Made by a program: the position numbers and the translations under genes. A DNA stretch of 42,515 nucleotides, from assembly GCA_036555425.1 (NCBI GenBank), contig DATBLL010000181.1, forward strand, positions 1 through 42,515, read 5' to 3'. Origin of the DNA: SBBV01 sp036555425. Its GTDB lineage: Bacteria > Pseudomonadota > Alphaproteobacteria > Bin65. The first letter of the stretch is position 1. Each line of letters begins with the position of its first letter. The notes under the pieces were generated by a model that was not told the origin of the DNA, made no database searches, and saw nothing but the letters and a program-made list of their open reading frames with translations. Shown piece after piece: positions 31,297 to 40,557 of the stretch.

Positions 31297-33000
31297 ATGA
31301 ATCCCGATACCGAGCGCCATGCGAGAGAGCCGGCGGCTGCGTCGGCCCAAGCCGCGGATACCCCGGCCTCCGCCAAGCTGGTGAAGCAGTTCCGACAGCA
31401 CCTCGTCTGGCCGCTGCAATTGATGCCGGCCGCCGAGGGCACGCAGATCCACAAGCACTGGGAAGCGCTGGCCGCGCCGGGGCCCGCCAATCCCTGGTCC
31501 GAGGTGGCGGACGAGATCACCGGCGACTCCAAACATTTCGCCGAGCGCCACTATCGCGAATTCGTGGCGTTCCTGCCCTATGTGCAGCGGTTTCTCTACG
31601 GGGAAAGGGAAGGCGGCGGCCCGCGCGGCTACGGCGATTCGCCGATGCGCGTCTTCCGCCGCCGCGACGTCGCCGGCGTGCGGGTGAAATTCGCGGGCCA
31701 CGATCCGATCGTTTTCGCGGTCGTGCACATCGATCTCTATTTTTTCTACGACATGGACGTGGTGATCCTGGCCTGCGAACTGGCGGCGGAGAACCTCGAT
31801 CTCGATCTCGTCCACGAGGCGCTCTACCGGCTGGGCCGGGCCTACCCCGGCGGCTGGACCGAGGATGGCGAGGGCCTGCATTGCCCGGAGCAGGTGGAAT
31901 TCCTTTCGGCGGCGGGCGCGGTCCTGGTCGGCTCCGACTACCGCAACCGCGACAAATTCCTCGCCGCCGTCTGCGAGCACCGCGCGCCGCGGCTCAGCGC
32001 GCATTGGGAATTCCTGCTGAAACCGCTGGTCCAGGATGCGTCGGACGAGGCCGGCCCGCTGCGCTACCGCCTGCTCGAATACTACAAGATGCCGGTCATG
32101 GCCTATCTCGCCATGGACGACATGCGCGGCCTCGCGCGCGGCGACTACGTGCGCCTTGCGCTGATCACGGGCCGCGGCGCGCCGGCGACGTTGCCCTTCG
32201 CGACGCCGTTTCTCGCCGATTTCGAGCAGCGCTACTGCTACGACCGCTACTTCGAAGAGGCGCGGCCGGGAAGCTGGGCCAATGTGCGTTTTCTGAGCTC
32301 GGGTTACGCCTTCATCATGGTCGGCGACGCGCGCGCCCCGGTCTTCGTCGACCACGAGCGCGGATTGCTCGCGCAATTCCGGCACGAATATTTCCTCGTC
32401 TTCCTGATCGCGCATCTGCACAAGGCGGCGCTGCTGATGCTCTCGCACCGCGCGGTGGCCGCGGTCGGCCGGCTCAACATCGAGAGCGACGACTCGGTGC
32501 GCCGCTTCCGCCGCGAGACGCGCCAGTCGAAGGAGATCTTCCTCCGCTTCACCCACCGCTATTGGTTCCACGAGGTTTCGGACAAGGTGCAGACGCGCGA
32601 GCTCTTTCAGAAGATCGAGGATCACCTTGGCACCGAGCGGCTCTATGCCGAGGTGCGCGACGAGCTCCAGGACATGAGCGACTACCTCGACAGCGACGCA
32701 CTGCGGCGCCAGTCCAACACGATGATCCGGCTCACCGTGGTCACGATCTTGGGGCTCATCCTCGCGGCGGTGACCGGCTTCCTCGGGATGAACATCATCT
32801 CCGAGGCCGAAGCCGGCCATGTGCTGAAGATCGTCTATTTCCTCGCGACCTTGTTGGCCTTCGTCGCCGTCGTCGCCTATACGCTGCTGATCTCGCGCCG
32901 GCTCTCGGAATTCCTTGACGTGCTGACCGACGACCGGCTGCCGGGCCGGCGCAAATGGCAGGCGTTCCTGCGCGTGTGGCGGAGGCGCCCCAGCGACTGA
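31297..33000 (+). CDS. CorA-like Mg2+/metal transporter with long N-terminal domain
   Basis: A 567-residue member of the CorA superfamily. The C-terminus has the two membrane helices with GMN motif (G497-M498-N499 in GFLGMN). The N-terminal cytoplasmic domain is over 450 residues, much longer than the 250-270 of classical CorA, resembling the longer CorA-like relatives. Charged coiled segments run before the first helix. I chose ATG 31297, with GGGGAG 7 nt upstream; the frame extends to 31192. It is predicted to be an inner-membrane pentamer. Which divalent cation moves, and in which direction, is uncertain. Confidence 0.88.
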   Translation: MNPDTERHAREPAAASAQAADTPASAKLVKQFRQHLVWPLQLMPAAEGTQIHKHWEALAAPGPANPWSEVADEITGDSKHFAERHYREFVAFLPYVQRFLYGEREGGGPRGYGDSPMRVFRRRDVAGVRVKFAGHDPIVFAVVHIDLYFFYDMDVVILACELAAENLDLDLVHEALYRLGRAYPGGWTEDGEGLHCPEQVEFLSAAGAVLVGSDYRNRDKFLAAVCEHRAPRLSAHWEFLLKPLVQDASDEAGPLRYRLLEYYKMPVMAYLAMDDMRGLARGDYVRLALITGRGAPATLPFATPFLADFEQRYCYDRYFEEARPGSWANVRFLSSGYAFIMVGDARAPVFVDHERGLLAQFRHEYFLVFLIAHLHKAALLMLSHRAVAAVGRLNIESDDSVRRFRRETRQSKEIFLRFTHRYWFHEVSDKVQTRELFQKIEDHLGTERLYAEVRDELQDMSDYLDSDALRRQSNTMIRLTVVTILGLILAAVTGFLGMNIISEAEAGHVLKIVYFLATLLAFVAVVAYTLLISRRLSEFLDVLTDDRLPGRRKWQAFLRVWRRRPSD

Positions 33001-33013
33001 GGCCATGCCCCCG

Positions 33014-33955
33014 CTATCCCGCCGCCGGCGGCTCCGTCGGCGGCACGAGCTTGGCGCGGCCTTCGCGGGCGGCGATGGCTTCTCTGCGGACGACATAGAC
33101 GCCCGAGGCGAAGATCACGGCGGCCCCGGCCCAGGTCCAGACGCTCGGGATCTGGTCGAAGACGACCATGCCGATGATGGCGACGAAGACGAGGCGCGCG
33201 AAATCGAGCGGCGCGAGGGCCGAGGCATCGGCGACGCTGAGCGCGCGCGTGAAGCAGAGATGCGCAAGCGTGCCGACGAGGCCCACCAGCGCCATCCAGC
33301 CGAGCATGGCCCACGAGGGCCAGCTCCAGACGAACAACGCCGGCACCAGCGACATCGGCGTCAAGTAGATGCCCATATAGGCTACGATCGCGTTCGGCGA
33401 TTCGGTGCGCGCGAGCGTCTTGACCATGATGATCGAGGCGGCCTGCGTGAGCGCGGCGGAGAGGGCCACGGCGGCGCCGAGCGCGGGAATGTCGCTGGTG
33501 CCGGGCCGGAGGATGACGAGCGTGCCGAGGAAGCCCACGATCACCGCCGACCAGCGCCTCAAGCGCACAACCTCGCGGAGGAAGATGGCCGCAAGGATGG
33601 TGGTGAAGAACGGCGCGGTGAAGCCGAGCGCCGTCGCCTCGGTGATCGGCAGCAGCGAAACCGACCAGAACCAGGCCATCATGCTCAAGACGCCGATGGC
33701 GGAGCGGAGCGTGTAGAGCTTTAGGCGCGCGGTGCGCAGGCCCGCGAAACCCGCCTTGACGATCCACGGGCCCATCACGATGAGGCTGAAGAAGTTGCGG
33801 AAGAACGCGATTTCCCAGGGATGCACGCCCTGGTCGGCGACGTGACGGACGAGCCCGGTCATCGCCGAGAAGAGCGCGCAGGCCATCAGCATCCACCCGC
33901 CGCCCACGACGATGTTCGAGGGGCGCTGAAGCGCGGCGGGATCGCGCGGACTCAA
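33014..33955 (-). CDS. EamA/DMT-family permease
   Basis: A 313-residue integral membrane protein with ten predicted hydrophobic segments in two five-helix EamA repeats (about 18-140 and 155-290). FFRNFFSL and the proline-rich loop between helices are usual for drug/metabolite transporters. The start is TTG at 33955, with AAGGTGAG a few nt upstream; the next ATG would lose the first helix edge. It converges on the CorA-like gene with only 13 bp between stops. The substrate (amino acid, metabolite or drug) cannot be read from the sequence. Confidence 0.88.
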   Translation of the reverse strand: MSPRDPAALQRPSNIVVGGGWMLMACALFSAMTGLVRHVADQGVHPWEIAFFRNFFSLIVMGPWIVKAGFAGLRTARLKLYTLRSAIGVLSMMAWFWSVSLLPITEATALGFTAPFFTTILAAIFLREVVRLRRWSAVIVGFLGTLVILRPGTSDIPALGAAVALSAALTQAASIIMVKTLARTESPNAIVAYMGIYLTPMSLVPALFVWSWPSWAMLGWMALVGLVGTLAHLCFTRALSVADASALAPLDFARLVFVAIIGMVVFDQIPSVWTWAGAAVIFASGVYVVRREAIAAREGRAKLVPPTEPPAAG

Positions 33956-33982
33956 GCCCCCTCACCTTGGGGAGCGGGGGTT

Positions 33983-34123
33983 GGGGGCGAGGGGGCGACG
34001 AGGCGTTGGCGATGATCGCTTCGGCGCGCACCGAAGCGCATGCTCTCGAATACGGGCTCGGACGCAGGCGCTTCGATGCGGAGAAACGTCCCCTCGTCGA
34101 GTTCTCGTCGCCCCCTCACCCCC
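33983..34123. repeat. Long inverted repeat with inner hairpin (family 4)
   Basis: The left arm at 33983-34002 (GGGGGCGAGGGGGCGACGAG) pairs with 34104-34123 with a single mismatch. Between them is a GCTTCGG-CGCGCA-CCGAAGC hairpin (34018-34037). It lies between the permease and acetoacetyl-CoA synthetase starts. The rest of the 386-bp gap (33956-34341) holds no gene I can support. Confidence 0.75.
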
Positions 34124-34341
34124 TGCCCCCACGCCATGCCGACGCGGCGAACGCGACGCGTTCGCTGCGTCGGCCGGCGAGGGGGTTCTGATGCGCCTCG
34201 GAAATTCATCGCGCGACTTTAGAAACGGGCACACCACAAGTCACCCTGCCTTCGCATGAGGCAGCCATGCGTCGCGCGGACCCGTTGCGCGCGGGCCCGT
34301 CGCCGACGCAAATTCGCGGCCCTAGTCGAGGAGACACGCAC

Positions 34342-36297
34342 GTGACCGACCGGCCGCTCTGGACGCCGTCTCAAGCGCGCATCAACGGGACGAACCTCAG
34401 GCGCTTCATGGATTTCGCCGCCGAGCGTTTCGGCGCCAACGCCACCGACTACGACACGCTCTGGAACTGGTCGGTCACGAGCAGCGACAAGTTCTGGTCC
34501 GCGGTCTGGGACTTTTGCGGCGTCAAGGCGGAGACGCGGGGGACGCGCGCCCTCGTCGACGGCGGCAAGATGCCGGGCGCGCGCTTCTTCCCCGACGCCA
34601 AGCTGAATTTCGCCGAGAACCTCTTGCGCCGGAACGACGACACCGACGCGCTCGTCTTCTGGGGCGAGGACAAGGTGCGCCGGCGCATGAGCTGGCGCCA
34701 GCTCAACGCCGAGGTCTCGCGCCTGCAGCAGGCGTTCCGCGCCGAGGGCCTGCGCGCCGGCGACCGCGTCGCCGCCTATATGCCGAACATGCCCGAGACG
34801 ATCGTGGCCATGCTGGCGGCGACGAGCTTGGGCGCCGTCTTCACCTCATGCTCGCCCGATTTCGGCGTCCAGGGCATCCTCGACCGCTTTGGCCAGATCG
34901 AGCCCAAATTCCTCGTCAGCGCCGACGGCTACCACTATGGCGGCAAGACGCATTCGGTGCTGGAGAAGCTCGCCGAGGTGCAGAGGAAGCTGCCGAGCGT
35001 CAAGCGAACGCTGCTCGTGCCCTACGTCGCGGAGCGGCCCGATCTCCGCAGCCTGCGCGACACGCGGATTTGGGGCGACTACGTCAAGACCTTCGACGCG
35101 CGCGCGGTGGAATACACCGCGGTGCCGTTCCACCACCCGCTCTACATCCTCTATTCCTCGGGCACGACCGGCGTGCCGAAATGCATCATCCACAGCGTCG
35201 GCGGCGCGCTGCTCAAGCATTTGGGCGAGCAGAAGCTCCATTCCGACATCAAGCCCGGGGACCGCGTCTTCTGGTTCACGACCTGCGGCTGGATGATGTG
35301 GAACTGGCTCGCCTCCTGCCTCGCCTCGGAGGCGACGCTCCTGCTCTACGACGGCTCGCCGTTCCACCCGACCGGCAACGTGATCTTCGACTTGGCCGAC
35401 GCCGAGCGCATGACCTGGTTCGGCACCTCGGCGAAGTTCATCGACGCCTGCAACAAGGCCGGGCTCGAGCCGATCAAGACGCACAAGCTTTCGACCGTCC
35501 GCGGCATCGGCTCGACCGGCTCGCCGCTGGTGCCCGAGGGGTTCGACTACGTCTATCAGAAGGTCAAAGCCGACGTGCACCTGGCCTCGGTTTCGGGCGG
35601 CACCGATCTCATCGGCTGCCTCGTCGGCGGCAATCCCTTGGGGCCGGTCTGGCGCGGCGAGATTCAGGCGCCCAATCTCGGCATGGCGATCGACGCTTTC
35701 GACGACGACGGCAAGCCGGTGCGCGGCGAGAAGGGCGACCTCGTCTGCACCAAGCCGTTCCCCTCGATGCCGTTGGGCTTCTGGAACGATCCCGACGGCA
35801 GCAAGTACTTCAATGCCTACTACGCGAAATACCCGAACGTCTGGTGCCACGGCGATTGGGTGGAGATCACGCCGCACGGCGGCTATGTGATCTATGGGCG
35901 CTCGGACGCGACGCTCAATCCCGGCGGCGTGCGCATCGGCACGGCCGAGATCTATCGCCAGGTGGAGCAGCTCGACGAGGTCGTGGAGTCGCTCGTGATC
36001 GGCCAGGACTGGCAGGGCGACGTGCGCGTCGTCCTCTTCGTGCGGCTGCGCGAGGGCCTCACGCTCGACGACAAGCTCGCGGACAAGATCAAGAAGCAGA
36101 TCCGCGCCAACACCACGCCGCGCCACGTGCCGGCGCGCATCCTCCAGGTCGCCGACATCCCGCGCACCAAGAGCGGCAAGATCGTCGAGCTCGCCGTGCG
36201 CGACGTCGTGCACGGGCGGCCGGTCAAGAACAAGGAAGCGCTCGCCAACCCCGAGGCGCTCGAGCTGTTCAAGGACCGCGCGGAGCTGAGGGCGTAA
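34342..36297 (+). CDS. Acetoacetyl-CoA synthetase (acetoacetate-CoA ligase)
   Basis: A 651-residue adenylate-forming ligase. The AMP-binding loop is LYSSGTTGVPKCI (about 269-281). Diagnostic for the acetoacetate type are the N-terminal NLRRFMDFAAERFG, FFPDAKLNFAENLL and the TSAKFIDACNKAG and SVSGGTDLIGC segments; the catalytic lysine is K613 in RTKSGKIVE. Length matches the family (about 650). I chose GTG 34342 because GAGGAG stands 9 nt upstream; ATG 34267 would add non-homologous residues. It activates acetoacetate with ATP and CoA, probably linked to PHB or ketone-body use. No thiolase or reductase for PHB is adjacent. Confidence 0.95.
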   Translation: MTDRPLWTPSQARINGTNLRRFMDFAAERFGANATDYDTLWNWSVTSSDKFWSAVWDFCGVKAETRGTRALVDGGKMPGARFFPDAKLNFAENLLRRNDDTDALVFWGEDKVRRRMSWRQLNAEVSRLQQAFRAEGLRAGDRVAAYMPNMPETIVAMLAATSLGAVFTSCSPDFGVQGILDRFGQIEPKFLVSADGYHYGGKTHSVLEKLAEVQRKLPSVKRTLLVPYVAERPDLRSLRDTRIWGDYVKTFDARAVEYTAVPFHHPLYILYSSGTTGVPKCIIHSVGGALLKHLGEQKLHSDIKPGDRVFWFTTCGWMMWNWLASCLASEATLLLYDGSPFHPTGNVIFDLADAERMTWFGTSAKFIDACNKAGLEPIKTHKLSTVRGIGSTGSPLVPEGFDYVYQKVKADVHLASVSGGTDLIGCLVGGNPLGPVWRGEIQAPNLGMAIDAFDDDGKPVRGEKGDLVCTKPFPSMPLGFWNDPDGSKYFNAYYAKYPNVWCHGDWVEITPHGGYVIYGRSDATLNPGGVRIGTAEIYRQVEQLDEVVESLVIGQDWQGDVRVVLFVRLREGLTLDDKLADKIKKQIRANTTPRHVPARILQVADIPRTKSGKIVELAVRDVVHGRPVKNKEALANPEALELFKDRAELRA

Positions 36298-36466
36298 ACG
36301 GCGCGCCGCTACGCGCGAGACGCCGAGGCCCGATTGCGGCGTGCGCGCGTCGGTTCTCGCGTCGCCCCAGACGCGGCGCGGCTCCGGCCCCACGCCTCCC
36401 ATATCTCGCCCACATAGCCGCGTTGTGCGCGACGATTTCCGGCAACGGAAGCGAAAATAGCCTCCC

Positions 36467-36515
36467 TTGCCCACAGTTAATCTATTGACTAATATAAGAT
36501 ATAGGGCAATTGCCC
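36467..36515 (+). promoter_or_regulatory. Promoter with 12-bp palindrome at the start point (SAM operon)
   Basis: TTGCCC (36467-36472), 17 bp, TAATAT (36490-36495) fits a sigma-70 promoter in an unusually AT-rich patch. GGGCAATTGCCC (36504-36515), a perfect 12-bp palindrome, begins at about +1 to +4. TTGCCCA occurs at the -35 and again in the palindrome. A further TTCCCA-N9-TGGGAA (36523-36543) lies in the leader of about 145 nt. This looks like an operator; no known riboswitch fold was recognised. The rest of 36298-36646 has no gene. Confidence 0.5.
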
Positions 36516-36646
36516 ATCTTGCTTCCCAACTTGCTCGTGGGAACTTATATGGTTGACCACTGCCCTTATCGGTATTCGAATTCGCGCCATTCGAGCGTCC
36601 GCAGGGCGAAGACGGGCGCCGATCGATCCCCGAGGGAGGATTGCCG

Positions 36647-38059
36647 ATGAACGCCGAAGAATTGCTGCGCGAGATCTCCGACTATTGCCGCGCCACGCGC
36701 ATCGCCGAATCGACCTTTGGCCGCCGCGCGGTGAACGACGGCAAGCTGGTGAGCCGGCTCCGCTTCGGCGGCCGCATCACGATCGAGACCGCGAACCGCA
36801 TCCGCGATTTCATCTCGACGAACCCGCCGGGCGCTAACGGCTCGAGCGTGATCCTCGAGCGCCGCCTCGGCGCCGCGACCGCCGGCGCCGCCCCCGCGGT
36901 CGCCGGCGGCAGCCCGCCGCCCAAGCCCGACGGCGGGCAGGAGAAGAACTTCCGCTTCTTCGACAACCGGCAGAAATACCTCCTCTTCGTCAACACCTGC
37001 TCCGAGAAGTGGATGATCGCCGACCGGGTGAGCCTCGAGCTCGGCAACATCCATCCGCGCCCGCCGGCGGTGCGCCTGTTCGACGCCGGCGTCGGCGACG
37101 GCACGGTGCTGACGCGCGTGATGAGGGCACTCCACGACCGCTATCCGGCGATGCCGTTCTACATCGTCGGCAAGGAGATCAGCCTCGAGGATGTGCGCCT
37201 GGCGCTCGAGAAGATGCCCGACCGCTTCTACGAGCACCCGGCTTCGGTGCTGGTGATGACGAACATGTACTACGCCGAGGCGCCGTGGCTCACGCCCAAC
37301 TCGGTGGCGGCGGCGACCAGCCTCGTCTGGCACGAACTCGCCCTCTCCGGCACCAGCTCGCACGAATTCGAGCGGCAGATCACGGCGCTCCAGCCCTTCC
37401 TCGCCGACAATTGGAAGGCGCGCGCGAGCGCCAAGAGCGGCAATCCGATCTACGAAAAGCCGGTCGTGCTCGTCATCTACCGCAACGACCACAAATTCCT
37501 GCTCGACAACGTCATTCCGCGCCGCGGCCACGGGCGCGCCGACTACGACCTCGTCATGGCCTCGCAGCCCTATCGCGCGCGGGCGCCGGTGGAATTCAAG
37601 GCGCAGAAGGTGCTGGCGCCGCTGACACGCAGCCTGGCGCAAGGCGGGCGGCTCATCGGCATCCACTCCGCGGGGCGCGATCCCGGCCTCGAGATCATCC
37701 AGCGCGTCTGGCCGGGCGAGAACCCGTTCGTGACCGACCGCCACGAACTCTTGAAGGCGACCAAGACGGAGCTCGGCGCGCTGGCGCGCGACTTCAACTT
37801 CAACGCCTATGCCGACGACCGCTCGATCTTCCGCTACGACATGCACACGCTGCCGAACGAGATCAGCTCCTCGATCGGCACCTCGACGCTGTTCGCGGCG
37901 TGGAACGCGGCCATCTACGTGGCGCAGATCGAGGACCAGCGGCTCGAGGGCACGGTCGGCGACCGCGCCTACCTCGACGCCACGCGCGAGGTGCTGCAGC
38001 GGCACGGCGGGCTCTGGTTCCACGACGAATCCTTCGTGATCTCGCGCAAGCGCGACTAG
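36647..38059 (+). CDS. HTH-like domain fused to SAM-dependent methyltransferase
   Basis: A 470-residue two-part protein. Residues 3-58 (LLREISDYCRATRIAESTFG, then VNDGKLVSRLRFGGRI, ending FIS) look like a short helical DNA-binding domain resembling helix-turn-helix regulators. A proline/alanine-rich linker (about 60-100) leads to a class I methyltransferase with motif I FDAGVGDG (145-152) and long extensions on either side. The start at ATG 36647 has GAGGGAGGA upstream. The gene lies upstream of metK (63 bp) and may be co-transcribed; HTH genes are often found before metK in alphaproteobacteria. It may sense SAM or methylate an unknown substrate. Which of these it does is not decided by the sequence. 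Confidence 0.8.
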   Translation: MNAEELLREISDYCRATRIAESTFGRRAVNDGKLVSRLRFGGRITIETANRIRDFISTNPPGANGSSVILERRLGAATAGAAPAVAGGSPPPKPDGGQEKNFRFFDNRQKYLLFVNTCSEKWMIADRVSLELGNIHPRPPAVRLFDAGVGDGTVLTRVMRALHDRYPAMPFYIVGKEISLEDVRLALEKMPDRFYEHPASVLVMTNMYYAEAPWLTPNSVAAATSLVWHELALSGTSSHEFERQITALQPFLADNWKARASAKSGNPIYEKPVVLVIYRNDHKFLLDNVIPRRGHGRADYDLVMASQPYRARAPVEFKAQKVLAPLTRSLAQGGRLIGIHSAGRDPGLEIIQRVWPGENPFVTDRHELLKATKTELGALARDFNFNAYADDRSIFRYDMHTLPNEISSSIGTSTLFAAWNAAIYVAQIEDQRLEGTVGDRAYLDATREVLQRHGGLWFHDESFVISRKRD

Positions 38060-38122
38060 CGCCCGCGACTGGTCGCAGCCGCGGCCGATCGCACCGGCTT
38101 TTCCTCAAACAGGACATTTTCG

Positions 38123-39295
38123 ATGCAACGCAACGGCAATTACGTCTTCACCAGCGAATCGGTCTCCGAAGGCCATCCCGACAAGGTCTGTGACCGCATC
38201 TCCGACACGATCGTCGACCGTTACCTCAGCGAGGACCCCGCGGCCAAGGTCGCGTGCGAGACGCTCGCCACCACCAACCGCGTGGTGCTCGCCGGCGAGG
38301 TGCGCGGGCGCGTCGACCTCGGCAAGGGCGAGATCGCGTCGCTGGTGCGCGCCGCCATCCGCGACATCGGCTACGAGCAGGACGGCTTCCACTGGGACCG
38401 CGCCAACATCGAGGTGCATCTGCACGAGCAGTCGCCCGACATCGCGATGGGCGTCGAGGCCTCGGGCAACAAGGACGAGGGCGCCGGCGACCAGGGCATC
38501 ATGTTCGGCTATGCCTGCCGCGAAACGCCCGAGCTGATGCCGGCGCCGATCCACTACGCGCACGCGATCCTGCAATCGCTCTCGGAGGCGCGGCGCTCGG
38601 GCCGCACGCCGCAACTGGGGCCGGACGCCAAGAGCCAAGTGAGCCTCGAATATGTGAACGGCCGGCCGGTGCGCGCGACCTCGGTCGTGGTCTCGACCCA
38701 GCACAGCGGCGACGTGGACCAGGACGAGGTGCGCGAGATCGTGCGCCCCTTCGTGCTGAAGACGCTACCGCAAGGCTGGATGTGCGCCGAGGACCAGTTC
38801 TACGTAAACCCGACCGGGCGCTTCGTCGTGGGCGGCCCCGACGGCGACGCCGGCTTGACCGGCCGCAAGATCATCGTCGACACCTATGGCGGCGCGGCCC
38901 CGCATGGCGGCGGCGCGTTCTCGGGCAAGGATCCCTCGAAGGTCGACCGCTCGGCGGCCTATGCCGCGCGCTATCTCGCCAAGAACATCGTCGCCGCGAA
39001 GCTGGCCGAGCGCTGCCTGATCCAGCTTTCCTACGCGATCGGTGTGGCCAAGCCGCTGTCGATCTATGTCGATACCGGCGGCACCGGAAGGGTCGACGAG
39101 ATCCGGCTCGCGAAGACCTTGCCCGAGCTCATGGACCTCTCGCCGCGCGGCATCCGCACCAAGCTCGGCTTGAACAAGCCGATCTATGCGCGCACCGCCG
39201 CCTATGGCCATTTCGGCCGCAAGCCCGAGAGCGATGGCGGCTTCTCCTGGGAGCGCACCGATTTGGCCGATGCGCTCAACCGCGCGCTCGCCTGA
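38123..39295 (+). CDS. metK: S-adenosylmethionine synthetase
   Basis: A 390-residue enzyme making SAM from methionine and ATP. Signatures: SESVSEGHPDKVCD (11-24), GAGDQGIMFGYA (120-131) and GGGAFSGKDPSKVDR (about 259-273). All three are complete. The ATG at 38123 has AGGA upstream. The 63-bp gap from the preceding methyltransferase gene and the 46-bp gap to the MetF-like gene suggest an operon. I see no SAM-II or SAM/SAH riboswitch in the gap, which is too short for most. Confidence 0.97.
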   Translation: MQRNGNYVFTSESVSEGHPDKVCDRISDTIVDRYLSEDPAAKVACETLATTNRVVLAGEVRGRVDLGKGEIASLVRAAIRDIGYEQDGFHWDRANIEVHLHEQSPDIAMGVEASGNKDEGAGDQGIMFGYACRETPELMPAPIHYAHAILQSLSEARRSGRTPQLGPDAKSQVSLEYVNGRPVRATSVVVSTQHSGDVDQDEVREIVRPFVLKTLPQGWMCAEDQFYVNPTGRFVVGGPDGDAGLTGRKIIVDTYGGAAPHGGGAFSGKDPSKVDRSAAYAARYLAKNIVAAKLAERCLIQLSYAIGVAKPLSIYVDTGGTGRVDEIRLAKTLPELMDLSPRGIRTKLGLNKPIYARTAAYGHFGRKPESDGGFSWERTDLADALNRALA

Positions 39296-39341
39296 GCGCG
39301 CGCGGGCCGCGGCGGAGCGCCGGGTGAGCCAGGCACGCGCC

Positions 39342-40277
39342 ATGGACAAGCCGATCGCCGCGGCCGAAACCGGCGCGAGCCCGGCCGCCGATCTCGGCCG
39401 CCGCGTCGCGGCGCTCGCCGCGCGCTATTCGCTCGAAGTTTCGAGCCGCAGCGCGCGCGATCTCGACGCCTGCCGGACGCATCTCGAAAAGGGCAGCGAC
39501 GTCTACATCAACTTCATCGCCGGCGACGATCTCGGCGCCAAGGTGCGCTGCGCGGCGGCGTTGCAGGCGAGCGGGTTCCGCCCGGTGCCGCATATTGGCG
39601 CGCGGCATTTGAAATCGCGCGATCAGCTCGACGACCTGCTCGCGCGGCTCACCGGCGAGGCCGGCGTCGACCGCGCGCTCTTGATCGCCGGCGATGCCGC
39701 GGCGCCGGCAGGGCCATTCGAGTCCAGCATCGCGGCGCTCGCCAGCGGCCTCTTGCGCAAGCACGGCTTCCGCGCGGCCGGCTTCGCCGGCTATCCCGAG
39801 GGCCATCCGCGCATCGCCGAAGCCGAGTTGAAGTTCGCGCTCGGCGAAAAGCTGGCGCGCGCCGCCGCTGAGGGCATCGAGCCCTACATCGTGACCCAGT
39901 TCTGTTTCGAGCCCGAAGCGGTGACGGCGTGGCTCGCGGCGCTGCGCCGGGACGGGATCGCGGTTCCGGTGCGCATCGGCCTCGCGGGGCCGGCCAACGT
40001 CGCGACGCTCGTTCGCTTCGCCATCCGCTGCGGCGTCACCAATTCCATCCGCGCGCTGACCGGCCGCGCCGACCGCTTCCTCCGCCTCGTCAGCGACAGC
40101 GCGCCCGACGCGCTCGTCCGCGGCATCGCCGAGGCCGATGCGCCGCTGCTCGCCGGCGTCGCGGGCTTCCACTTCTTCCCCTTCGGCGGCGTCGCCAAGA
40201 CCGCGCGCTGGGCCAACGCCCTGAAGCGCGGTCGCTTCCGCCCGGCGAGCGGCGGCGGATTGGATGTCGACCTTTGA
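39342..40277 (+). CDS. Methylenetetrahydrofolate reductase-like protein
   Basis: A 311-residue TIM-barrel protein resembling the MetF family: YSLEVSSRSARDLDAC, GSDVYINFIAGDDLGAKVRCAAALQASGF and the late SIRALTGRADRF segments. It would make 5-methyl-THF for homocysteine methylation, which fits the neighbour metK. The match is weaker than canonical MetF, so it may be one of the divergent alphaproteobacterial paralogues. I chose ATG 39342; GTG 39324 in frame, with GGAG upstream, is an equal alternative. It is the last gene of the run. Confidence 0.8.
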   Translation: MDKPIAAAETGASPAADLGRRVAALAARYSLEVSSRSARDLDACRTHLEKGSDVYINFIAGDDLGAKVRCAAALQASGFRPVPHIGARHLKSRDQLDDLLARLTGEAGVDRALLIAGDAAAPAGPFESSIAALASGLLRKHGFRAAGFAGYPEGHPRIAEAELKFALGEKLARAAAEGIEPYIVTQFCFEPEAVTAWLAALRRDGIAVPVRIGLAGPANVATLVRFAIRCGVTNSIRALTGRADRFLRLVSDSAPDALVRGIAEADAPLLAGVAGFHFFPFGGVAKTARWANALKRGRFRPASGGGLDVDL

Positions 40278-40302
40278 CGGAGGAATCGCGGCCCAGGCGG
40301 GC

Positions 40303-40557
40303 TCAGCCAATCAGCTTGTCGTAGCCGGAATGATGGCCAATCCAAAACCAAAGGATGCCGTCGGGAATTGCGACGCCAGGCGCACGATGCGCCAATCCAA
40401 CTCTTGCCGAATAGTAGTGACCGATCTTCTTGAATCGCAGCGACGGATGGCGGGCGTCTAATTTGAGCAGCGCAAAGTTCTTGTCAGCGAGTTCGCGCAC
40501 GGATTTCGGCAAGGCGCGATAGAGACGCCAGAACTCCGATGAGGCGTAGTGCCTCAC
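40303..40557 (-). CDS. RelE/ParE-like toxin
   Basis: An 84-residue small basic protein of the RelE/ParE toxin superfamily: SSEFWRLYRALPKSVRELADKNFALLK is the helical hairpin, then LRFKKIGHYYSARVGLAHRA and a C-terminal IGHHSGYDKL. It starts at GTG 40557, overlapping the antitoxin stop by 4 bp (GTGA), as expected for a translationally coupled module. The local base composition is less GC-rich than neighbours, consistent with horizontal gain. Members may cleave mRNA at ribosomes or inhibit gyrase; which applies here is not clear. Confidence 0.8.
   Translation of the reverse strand: MRHYASSEFWRLYRALPKSVRELADKNFALLKLDARHPSLRFKKIGHYYSARVGLAHRAPGVAIPDGILWFWIGHHSGYDKLIG

Noticed and set aside
31078..33096. 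672-residue minus-strand frame
   Set aside because: Antisense shadow of the CorA-like gene.
24533..34123. CRISPR array
   Set aside because: The repeats are dispersed palindromes of different lengths without regular spacers, and no cas genes are present.
38060..38122. SAM riboswitch upstream of metK
   Set aside because: The 63-nt gap shows no SAM-II or SAM/SAH core that I can fold, and most classes would not fit.
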